Shown here: positions 45,752 through 53,789 of the stretch, piece by piece | Layout: each line of letters opens with the position of its first letter | Numbering within the stretch: position 1 is the first letter of the stretch | Assembly (NCBI GenBank): GCA_025201865.1 | Contig: MU602668.1 | Span: 38,571 to 102,570 of the forward strand | From: Ramicandelaber brevisporus | Lineage: Eukaryota > Kickxellomycota > Ramicandelaberales > Ramicandelaberaceae | Direction of reading: 5' to 3' | Length of the DNA: 64,000 nt | Translations under genes and position numbers: made by a program | The notes under the pieces: model-generated | Seen by the model: the letters and a program-made list of their open reading frames with translations, nothing else | What the model was told of the DNA's origin: nothing | The model's database searches: none

Positions 45752-47428
45752 ATGCGGTTGACCACACCTTTACCTTTGCATGCTGCTGCCGCCCAAGGAG
45801 AGGACGAGCTATCCCCGCTTTTACACGCGCTCGAGGGCGAAACACCATGCCCCTCTGAAAACGGCGAGGACAGCCAAGATCAGCAGCTCTTCAGCTATGA
45901 CGCCAGTCGCAGCAGTAAACAACAACAGCAACAACAACAGCACCACCATCGTTCTACAGAGGCCAGCAGCCTATCAGTGCCTTCAGTGTGGGCAGAGACT
46001 TGGTCGGCGATTGAATTTGCCACTCCACTCTCGTATGCCGCGGCGCTGCTGGCCTACCTCCCAATCATCGCCGTAGAGAGCCTGGGCCACTTTGGCAAAG
46101 AAGCACTGGCAGCGTACGCAACGTCGAGAATGATCAATACCATTCTCGTAATGGGTCCAATGCTCGGCACCAGTACTGCACTGGAAACACTGTGTAGCCA
46201 ATCGTACACTGGGAGTGACGACCCAAGAGCAGTTGGATACTGGCTGCAGAGGCTGATTGTTATCATCACCATCATGTTTGTAGTTTGCGAGGTATTGCTG
46301 TGGAATTGCGACTGGCTGGTCCGCCTGGTTGTGTTTGGCGCACTATCCGAAGAAGGCATTCATCAAACAGTTGTGCTTGTTCGGCTGGATATATTACTCC
46401 ACTACATTTCGGTGCTGATGAACGCCGTCAAGCGATTTCTGTTTGCGCAGAAGATCAAAGCTGCCAACGTCATTGGACTCACTCTGGCGGTGCCAGTCTG
46501 TATGGTGAGCTCATACTACCTAGTAAAGAACCCAACTACGTCACTGGGCTTGTATGGCGCACCAATATCAGTCATTCTCGCCTTCTTGACCATTCTTTTC
46601 ACAATGATTGGTTACGTCATTGCAACTGGACAGGGCCGCGCTGCATGGGGTGGATGGTCATGGCGTGAGGCGATGCGCGAATGGAAATTGTTTGGCACGC
46701 TCGGTGTGCCGGCTGCCTTCACAACCACCATCGAGTATGGCTTCCAAGAATTCATTGCCGTTGGCGCAGCGAGATTGGATCCGGTGGCGCTCGCAGTTCA
46801 CCCGATTGCATCCACATTGATTCGACTGGCAGTCAATACATTCACAAGGCAAGTTGGAGTGGTAAACACTGCACACATTGGCCATTCACTCGGCGATGCA
46901 AATGCCAAGCGCGCCAACCGTGTCTCTAATGTTGGAACGGCCATTGGTACAATCTCAGCAGTACTGGCGGCTGTCATCCTGCTTGTCTTCAGACAGTCGA
47001 TTGTTGAGCACTACACCAACCAAGCCGAAGTCATTGCGCTGATGCTCGAGCTGTTCCCGGTTGTCGCCGCATGTGTTCTGTTCCTCGGCATGAACAATGC
47101 TCTCGATGGAGTCATGCGCGGTCAAGGCAGGCAATATCAAGCTCTGTGGTTCAAGATTGTCGCATTCTATCTCGTTGCACTTCCGGCTGGCTACTATCTG
47201 GCGTTTGTCACTCCGTACTATGGTGTCAAAGGACTGTGGTCTGGACTGGCACTTGGCGCTGCGGCGACTGCGATTCTCCAGCTGTGGTGGATTCTGACGA
47301 CTGACTGGGACGCCGAAGTTGTTTTGTGCCAGCAGCGACTTGGAAACTTTGCTGTTGAGGATGAAGACGATGAAGAAGCCATGATAAGCGATGCTGCTAC
47401 AATTCGTTCGTTCGACCAACGTGATTAA
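45752..47428 (+). CDS. MATE-family transporter 2
   Basis: A 558-residue protein with a ~70-residue Q/E-rich N-terminus then about twelve membrane helices. Shared signatures are TALETLCSQSYTGSDDPRA, NALDGVMRGQGRQYQALWF and a C-terminal YYGVKGLWSGLALG. It is clearly closer to MATE transporter 3 at 47820 than to transporter 1; QRLIVIITIMFV and AVPVCMVSSYYL are nearly the same in both. A tandem duplication is the simplest origin. The start is the ATG at 45752. Substrate unknown. Confidence 0.9.
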   Translation: MRLTTPLPLHAAAAQGEDELSPLLHALEGETPCPSENGEDSQDQQLFSYDASRSSKQQQQQQQHHHRSTEASSLSVPSVWAETWSAIEFATPLSYAAALLAYLPIIAVESLGHFGKEALAAYATSRMINTILVMGPMLGTSTALETLCSQSYTGSDDPRAVGYWLQRLIVIITIMFVVCEVLLWNCDWLVRLVVFGALSEEGIHQTVVLVRLDILLHYISVLMNAVKRFLFAQKIKAANVIGLTLAVPVCMVSSYYLVKNPTTSLGLYGAPISVILAFLTILFTMIGYVIATGQGRAAWGGWSWREAMREWKLFGTLGVPAAFTTTIEYGFQEFIAVGAARLDPVALAVHPIASTLIRLAVNTFTRQVGVVNTAHIGHSLGDANAKRANRVSNVGTAIGTISAVLAAVILLVFRQSIVEHYTNQAEVIALMLELFPVVAACVLFLGMNNALDGVMRGQGRQYQALWFKIVAFYLVALPAGYYLAFVTPYYGVKGLWSGLALGAAATAILQLWWILTTDWDAEVVLCQQRLGNFAVEDEDDEEAMISDAATIRSFDQRD

Positions 47429-47819
47429 GTCACTCATCTTTTATTTGTATTTTCGTCTATTAATCATAATATTCTACACTGTTGATCTCTAATAAGTGAC
47501 ATGCGCTGCAACGATACGACATTCGGTGATAGCTGTTCAATTATAGCCAGACCGACACTGGTAACAACTGCGAAGGTCATGTGCTTCACGGACGCACTGA
47601 AGACCGCTCAAGCCAAGCCAGCCAACAAGTCAGCCAGTCAGTCAATCAGTCACATCGAAAAATGGCGAAATCTGGAGCGAAGTGCATAAAGGAAGGGAAG
47701 AATAAAAGAAAAAGAGAAGTTATCTCCCGCCTGCTTTTGTAATCTCGAATCTCGCCGCCATCAGCTCCTGCAACTTAATCTCCGTCCCCTCTCCCCTTCC
47801 ACTTTGTACAAACCTTGCT
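47429..47819. other. Spacer between tandem MATE genes
   Basis: A 391-bp stretch with a CAGT/CAGTCAGT repeat at 47632-47652 and an A/G-rich segment at 47685-47720. No gene is recognised. Confidence 0.45.
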
Positions 47820-49418
47820 ATGACTTCGAGCGGCACCGCTGTGGCTGCCTCTGAGCCGCCTCCCGCCTATTCTAGTCTCTTCAGTCCAGTCTCCGAGCAG
47901 CCTTTGCTCGATAGCCAGGAACAAAGTAGCAGTAGCAGTAGTAACCGTCACCACTACCATCGTGATGCATCCAGTATTCTACCTGCCTTGAGCGCCGAAG
48001 CCTGGTCGACAATCACCTTCGCCCTGCCTCTGGGATACATTTCTGGTATGCTTATGCTTCTGCCAATCACTGCCATTGGCGCCGTTGGTACGCTGGGCAA
48101 AGAATCGTTGGCAGTCTTTGCCTCTGCTCGCACTATCAGCACATTTGCTGTCTTCGGTCCGATGCTTGGCGTTGCAACAACGCTCGAAACACTCTGCAGT
48201 CAATCCTTCACTGGCGCCGCTGATACTAACCCTCACTTGACTGGCTACTGGCTCCAGCGATTGATTGTCATTGTCACAATCATGTTTGTGTGCGCAGAGC
48301 TGTTGCTCTGGAAAAGCGAGTGGCTCTTCAGGCTGGTGTTCAGCGGCAACTCGGACCATATTACACAGCAATGCGTTGTCTTTCTGAGATGGGATATTCT
48401 GTATTACTATGTAGCGGTTGTTGTCGACTCGGTGAAGCGGTACTTGTTTGCTCAGGAAATCAAGGCAGCTAGCGTGATAGGTGTTACAGTAGCAGTGCCC
48501 GTGTGCATGGTCAGTAGCTACTACCTTATCACCAATCCAGCCACCTCTGTGGGTGTCATTGGAGCGCCGACAGCAATTGGATGTGCTTACTTGACGATTT
48601 TGCTTTCGATGATTCTGTACATTCGCATAACGGGGCACGGCCGATCAACTTGGGGTGGATGGGACTGGAAGGAAGCAACCAGAGATTGGCAACTCTTTGC
48701 AACTCTCGGCATTCCATCAGCAATCACGGTTACAATCGAGTACGGCTCCCAGGAGATCATTGCGGTGGCTGCTGCCCATCTTGAGCCGCTGGCTTTGGCT
48801 GTTCATCCGATTGTGGCATCGTCGTACAGAATGGGAATCAATGCCATGGCTCATCCAGTCGGACTGGTAAATGCCGCTCGTGTTGGCCATGTTCTTGGCG
48901 ACGCAAATGCGAAGCGTGCAAAGCGAGTGGCATTCATCGGATCGGTCTTGGGCTGCGCCATCTCGACACTTGCTGCTCTGCTCTTGTTTGGGTTCCGTAG
49001 AGAAGTTGCACAGTATTACAGCACCCAGCTGGATGTGATTATGATGGTCAGCTCGCTCTTCCCGTATGCAGCCATTGCTGTTTTGTTTATCGGCATCAAC
49101 AGCGGGTTTGATGGCATCCTGAGAGGACAAGGCAGACAGCTCCAAGGGTTCCTGTTCAAGGTGGTCTCGTTCTATGTTCTTGCTTTGCCAGTTGGATACG
49201 TCCTGGCATTTGTATGGGGCTGGGGAGTCAAGGGTCTCTGGACGGGTTTGGCAGTGGGTGGATTTGCGACAGCCGTTCTGCAAGTGTGGTGGATTGCCCG
49301 TACCAACTGGAGCTACGAAGTCCTGCTGTGTCAGATGCGACTGGGCAAGACCACGATAATGTCCGATGACGAAGCCATAGGCGACGAGGACATTTCTGCT
49401 GATCCAGAGAGTGCTTGA
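47820..49418 (+). CDS. MATE-family transporter 3
   Basis: A 532-residue MATE protein with a ~55-residue Ser-rich N-terminus. Motifs TTLETLCSQSFTGAADTNPH, GINSGFDGILRGQGRQLQGF and GWGVKGLWTGLAVGG match the family; it is the tandem partner of transporter 2, in the same orientation. The C-terminal tail is acidic and short. The start is the ATG at 47820. Export of a cationic metabolite or toxicant is inferred from the family. Confidence 0.9.
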   Translation: MTSSGTAVAASEPPPAYSSLFSPVSEQPLLDSQEQSSSSSSNRHHYHRDASSILPALSAEAWSTITFALPLGYISGMLMLLPITAIGAVGTLGKESLAVFASARTISTFAVFGPMLGVATTLETLCSQSFTGAADTNPHLTGYWLQRLIVIVTIMFVCAELLLWKSEWLFRLVFSGNSDHITQQCVVFLRWDILYYYVAVVVDSVKRYLFAQEIKAASVIGVTVAVPVCMVSSYYLITNPATSVGVIGAPTAIGCAYLTILLSMILYIRITGHGRSTWGGWDWKEATRDWQLFATLGIPSAITVTIEYGSQEIIAVAAAHLEPLALAVHPIVASSYRMGINAMAHPVGLVNAARVGHVLGDANAKRAKRVAFIGSVLGCAISTLAALLLFGFRREVAQYYSTQLDVIMMVSSLFPYAAIAVLFIGINSGFDGILRGQGRQLQGFLFKVVSFYVLALPVGYVLAFVWGWGVKGLWTGLAVGGFATAVLQVWWIARTNWSYEVLLCQMRLGKTTIMSDDEAIGDEDISADPESA

Positions 49419-49587
49419 TGATTTTATTTATACGTCTAATCTATAAATCGTTTATAATGATTATTAAAAAGGTAGTTCAGTTTAGTTAATGCAATACTTG
49501 TACCGAGAGTAGTCGTGTAACTTAGATGCTCAAACAGTAAAAACGAGAAAGAGAAGTTTGAAGAAAAAATGCTGAGATTGACATGGT

Positions 49588-51273
49588 TTAGTCCTTCTTG
49601 AAAAGCTTGTTCAGACTCTCCTCAGCGCCGAGTGTCACAACCGTGTACATGGCAGCATGCGACATGACGTCCAGAGCGGTCTTATCCACATTCAAAAACG
49701 AATCGCACTTTTTGTGATAGCATGGATCCAAGGCTGCATTGGCCAGACCGCCAAACTTGGCACGCTGCGCCTCCGTCTTGATATCGCTGGCACCAGTTGC
49801 CAAGCCACCAGCTGGCACGCCATTCTGGATAAATGGCAAGAAGTCGGAGCCACCAACCATGTCGATGATATCATACGGGATGTCCTTGGCCTTGAAGAAG
49901 TCCTCAAAGATATTCTGGATGGCAATGCTGGCTGGGCGAATTGGCTCAGCAGCATCGGTACCGTTGTGGATGCCTGGAATGTAGTTTGGAGAACCAAGCA
50001 TGTCAAAGTTGAGAGCGGCAACCAAGTGCTCGTACTTGACATCGCCTTCTTCGTCCTCATGGTCATCCTCGTCATCATCATCAAACTTGCGTGGACGCTT
50101 GATGGGCTTGAATTTGAGCTTCTGCTGCTCGTACATGTACTTGGTGACCAAGTCGCGCACAAAGTGACGGCTACCCAGCAGGCCATCTTCCTCGGCACCC
50201 CAAAATGCAAACACAAGACGGTTCTTTGGCACAAACTTGTTTCTGGCAAGAGTCAGCAGAATTTCGAGCGTGGACATGCTGCCCGAGCCGTTATCGTTCA
50301 GGCCAGGACCAGCAGCAACGCCGTCCAAGTGGGCACCAACAACGACAGTCTTGTCGACATCGCCAGCCTTGCCCTCGCAAATCACGTTGAAGGTCTTGGC
50401 GACGCGCATGTCGGCACGGGTAGAGAGGGTGATACGGGCCTCATCACCGAGCTTGACAAGCAATGCACCGGTGGAGTGGGTGGCAGCAACGGCAGGAATC
50501 TTAAGCAGCGGATCGCCCTCCTTCCACTCGACAAGACGAGTGCGGCCGCCAAGCAGAGCCTTGCGGTTCGGGCCGTTGTAGAAGATGACACCAATGGCGC
50601 CGTTCTTCTCGGCGTTATAAGCGGCCGTCCACAAGTCGCAGCTCGCACCGTACTCAATCAGCGCAATCTTGTCCTTGACATCCACAGAGTGCTTCTTGCC
50701 GGCTGGGCAGCCGTTGTTGGGAACGATTGCGATGGCTGCATCCGTGATCGACGAGTTCGATCCACCAAAGCGCAAGCTACCCACATCAACGCCAGCCTGG
50801 AAGTTGATAGCATGTGGAGCAGTCAGCTGGAGCTTGGGCGGGCTCAATTCCTCCCAAACTGGCGAGCGGAAGTGCTGGATACGCGGCTCGCAGAACTCAC
50901 CGGCTGTCTGCTTGATTTGGCTCAGGACATAGTCGCCAGACTCGGCATGGCCATAGACAACAGCGCGAGAGCCGCGGTTGCGGGCAGCGATTTGCTCGAG
51001 CTCGGACAGATGGCCAAAGATGGAGCTAGTCTCCAACGCGTTGACAAGCTGGTCGCGAGAGGGTTGGCGAGAAGAGTAGGAGCGGTAGAGATGAGAGCCG
51101 GCAAGGACGAGAGCAGTGCCAAGAACACCAAAGGTTGCAGCGCGGAAGATGAGCGCGCGACGGCGGCTCGCGTTCGAGGCATCAGACGACGGTGCGACGT
51201 TGCCAAGAAGAGCGGTTTCCTCGGTCGGAATAGCCTGCTGTTGCTGAGCTGCAGCTGGCGCTGGGAGTGACAT
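49588..51273 (-). CDS. M28 zinc aminopeptidase with PA domain (aminopeptidase Y-like, membrane-anchored)
   Basis: A 561-residue protein. A single hydrophobic helix (~44-62) after a short polar N-terminus indicates a type II membrane protein. A PA domain follows (DVKDKIALIEYGA; GAIGVIFYNGP). The M28 catalytic domain has all expected metal ligands: His in GAHLDG, Asp in GLNDNGSG, Glu in FWGAEEDGLLGS, Asp in NFDMLGSPNY and His in DPCYHKKCDS. The vacuolar yeast aminopeptidase Y (Ape3) is the closest known architecture. An acidic DDDDEDDHEDEE insertion (~415-425) is unusual. The ATG at 51273 is the first in frame. Confidence 0.9.
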   Translation of the reverse strand: MSLPAPAAAQQQQAIPTEETALLGNVAPSSDASNASRRRALIFRAATFGVLGTALVLAGSHLYRSYSSRQPSRDQLVNALETSSIFGHLSELEQIAARNRGSRAVVYGHAESGDYVLSQIKQTAGEFCEPRIQHFRSPVWEELSPPKLQLTAPHAINFQAGVDVGSLRFGGSNSSITDAAIAIVPNNGCPAGKKHSVDVKDKIALIEYGASCDLWTAAYNAEKNGAIGVIFYNGPNRKALLGGRTRLVEWKEGDPLLKIPAVAATHSTGALLVKLGDEARITLSTRADMRVAKTFNVICEGKAGDVDKTVVVGAHLDGVAAGPGLNDNGSGSMSTLEILLTLARNKFVPKNRLVFAFWGAEEDGLLGSRHFVRDLVTKYMYEQQKLKFKPIKRPRKFDDDDEDDHEDEEGDVKYEHLVAALNFDMLGSPNYIPGIHNGTDAAEPIRPASIAIQNIFEDFFKAKDIPYDIIDMVGGSDFLPFIQNGVPAGGLATGASDIKTEAQRAKFGGLANAALDPCYHKKCDSFLNVDKTALDVMSHAAMYTVVTLGAEESLNKLFKKD

Positions 51274-51528
51274 TGTTATGAGTAAAGTTAAAGTATAAAA
51301 CAGAAGGAGAGTGTGTGACAAGAAAGACAAGGAAGGTGGCAGGTCGCGCTGGCTGCAAAAGGGAGCTTAAAAAGGAACACACAGGCACATTCACATAAAA
51401 GCTCACACATAAAAGCTCACACTGCTCACACAACACGGACTGGCAAGGATGACGCGAACAGTTTACAGACACGCGGAATGCGTGCGGAGGTGGAGGCGGG
51501 GGACAAAATAAAAATGCAGGCGGAGATT

Positions 51529-53496
51529 CTACGATTTGGCATCAATAACTGCAACTTTACCACTGGCAAGGGCAACTGCAAAACGATTCGCCGATGTCCA
51601 GGTGATATCGTAAGCAGCTCCATCCAATACAAACTTGCGCAGGACGCTGCAATCCTTGGCTGCCCAAACAAACACATGGTTATCCTGGCCTCCAGATGCA
51701 AGCCAGCGGCCATCTGGACTGAATGCCACAGTGTAAACAGTCGAGGTGTGCAGAGTGAATGTGCGCAGACAGTCGCCCGTTTCGGCATTCCAAAGACGTA
51801 CATCGCTGTCGAGCGATGCGCTGGCAATGATGCGCGGCCGACCAGTCATGCGGCGCGGATTCCAAGCGATCGTGTACACGCCTGCAGTATGGCCGCGCAT
51901 AACGTAGCTTGGAGTATCTGAAGACAGCGACCAAATCCGGACAGTGCAATCATCAGAGCAGCTAGCGAGCAAATCGCCGCACGCATCCCAACGAACAGTG
52001 TTGACATCGGCAGTGTGGCCACGCAAGATGCGCAGTGGGCTGCTCTGTCCAGCCTGGAATACACGCACAGTCTTATCTTTCGAGCAGGTTGCATACTTGA
52101 CATCGTCGCGCCAATCCAAATCCATAACTGATTCATCGTGAATCTTCAGCACTTGAGTGGCATCACCAGTTGATTCATCCCATAATACAATGTTGCCAGC
52201 CGTGTCACCAGATGCCAACAGAGTGCTAGTCTTGTTCCACCGCACTGTAAGCACAGGCGTCTCATGCTGGCGAAGTAGCCAACGCAACGACCCATTCGCC
52301 GTCCAAACGCGCACCAGGCCATCATAAGACGCTGTGGCTAACAAATTGCCCTCTGGACTCCAGTCAATAGATGTGATGTCGCGATTTACACCGTCGCGAG
52401 CTGGGTGGTGCTGCAGCACGATGGTCAGTGGATCGCCAGACTGAGAGTTTGCCGCGTTTGCTGCTGCAGCCCATCCGTTAACCTTATCGTTCAGTGCCAA
52501 CGAGGCAGGCACATTCCAAAGACGGACTGTAGCGTCTCCAGCACCAGTTGCGAGCTGACTTGATGTATTTGGGTTCCACGATGCCACAAACGCTTCCGAT
52601 GTGTGACCAGCGAGAGTAACACAACCCTCCGTCACATTTGTCACAAAGCTCGACGGACTGATACCTGCAGTTGGCGAGATGACGCCTGATGCTTGACGTC
52701 CGCTTCCACCAGACCGCTGCTTACGGCTCGCAGTAACTGTAGAGTCAATAAGCATCGGTTCGTCTGATCCCGAGTCATTGTTGTTGGCCGGAAGTGAGGC
52801 TGCCATTTGCGACATGTTATTCAATGGTTGTTTCTGGCCGTGTTTTGGCTCATCAATGTCCATGTCATTCGAAGCAGACTGAGCAGGAACACTAACGGTT
52901 GCTGGTGGAACTGCTGGGGTTGATGAACGAGACTTTACCTTTTGCTGGCGAGTCTTTTCTGTTTTACCGCGCGATACAGACTGTGTCATTGGAACAGTTG
53001 CCACTGCTGCTGCTGCCGCTGCTGGTGGTGCTGTAGCTGCTGGTGTCGCTAAACCATCATTGCTATTATTGGCACCACCATTTACATCGTTTGCTGACGG
53101 ATAAGCAGTGGAATCAATCTCCATGAGTGATTCGGCTGTCAATGGAGCAGCAGCGTCTGCCGCAGCTACTATTGAAGGATCCAGCTGCTGGTGCTGGTGC
53201 TGCTGCTGTTGACGAATCTTTGTGGTGCTGCATTTGTGCTCTCCGAATAGCTTGAACGGCGCTGCACAGTCCTTCTCGGTTCCATCGCGCATAATGTGAG
53301 CCTCGATTGCCATATACTGCAGTCCCTTCTGCAACACTCGCACCAAGTAGCCAGGTTGAGGCTGTGGAGCGATCGTGTCAAAGGTGTCGAGAGGCACAAG
53401 CGACTCGCTCTGGAAAGTGTACGCAGAGTGAGTAAAGCCGCTGTCCTTCAGGTAGCGCAGCACGAGATAGTTCACCTCGTGCGAGTCGAGCGTCAT
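51529..53496 (-). CDS. LisH-WD40 protein, Sif2/TBL1-like
   Basis: A 655-residue protein. It begins with a LisH motif (NYLVLRYLKDSGFTHSAYTF), then a Ser/Ala/Gln-rich linker to ~285, then about eight WD40 repeats (TLAGHTSEAFVASWNP; ITSIDWSPEGNLLATAS; VLTVRWNKTSTLLASGD; ILRGHTADVNTVRWD; VYTVAFSPDGRWLASGG). This architecture is that of yeast Sif2 and animal TBL1/TBLR1, scaffolds of the Set3C/SMRT-type histone deacetylase complexes. The start is the ATG at 53496. Convergence with the Shg1 and sirtuin functions is thematic only. Confidence 0.85.
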   Translation of the reverse strand: MTLDSHEVNYLVLRYLKDSGFTHSAYTFQSESLVPLDTFDTIAPQPQPGYLVRVLQKGLQYMAIEAHIMRDGTEKDCAAPFKLFGEHKCSTTKIRQQQQHQHQQLDPSIVAAADAAAPLTAESLMEIDSTAYPSANDVNGGANNSNDGLATPAATAPPAAAAAAVATVPMTQSVSRGKTEKTRQQKVKSRSSTPAVPPATVSVPAQSASNDMDIDEPKHGQKQPLNNMSQMAASLPANNNDSGSDEPMLIDSTVTASRKQRSGGSGRQASGVISPTAGISPSSFVTNVTEGCVTLAGHTSEAFVASWNPNTSSQLATGAGDATVRLWNVPASLALNDKVNGWAAAANAANSQSGDPLTIVLQHHPARDGVNRDITSIDWSPEGNLLATASYDGLVRVWTANGSLRWLLRQHETPVLTVRWNKTSTLLASGDTAGNIVLWDESTGDATQVLKIHDESVMDLDWRDDVKYATCSKDKTVRVFQAGQSSPLRILRGHTADVNTVRWDACGDLLASCSDDCTVRIWSLSSDTPSYVMRGHTAGVYTIAWNPRRMTGRPRIIASASLDSDVRLWNAETGDCLRTFTLHTSTVYTVAFSPDGRWLASGGQDNHVFVWAAKDCSVLRKFVLDGAAYDITWTSANRFAVALASGKVAVIDAKS

Positions 53497-53789
53497 AGTC
53501 TGATCAATCGAGCTGTGCTTTGTTGTACTTCGTTGTTATGTATTGTGTTGTGTTGTGATTAAGTACAACAAAGTCAAGATTAACAAGAAAATAAAGCGAT
53601 TAACAGAGTGAAATCTACTTCTCTGCAAACAACATTCGCAACAACAAAACTCTATCACAAAAACAAAAGCATCCCTGTAGATATAAAGTGTAAACAAGTG
53701 TATTAAACAAAAAGGTGATGAAAAACAACAGGAAGATGTGCATACGAAAAGTTGTAATAATAAAAAAGGAAAGGGATTAAAGAGTTGGT

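Noticed and set aside
39662-49418. Possible secondary-metabolite or resistance cluster around the MATE genes
   Set aside because: No synthase, P450, or tailoring enzyme is near; the intervening genes are chromatin and transcription factors.
49657-51270. 537-codon open frame antisense to the M28 aminopeptidase
   Set aside because: The opposite strand carries a complete M28 peptidase with all metal ligands; the antisense frame has no recognisable motif and lacks a proper start. It is a codon-bias shadow.
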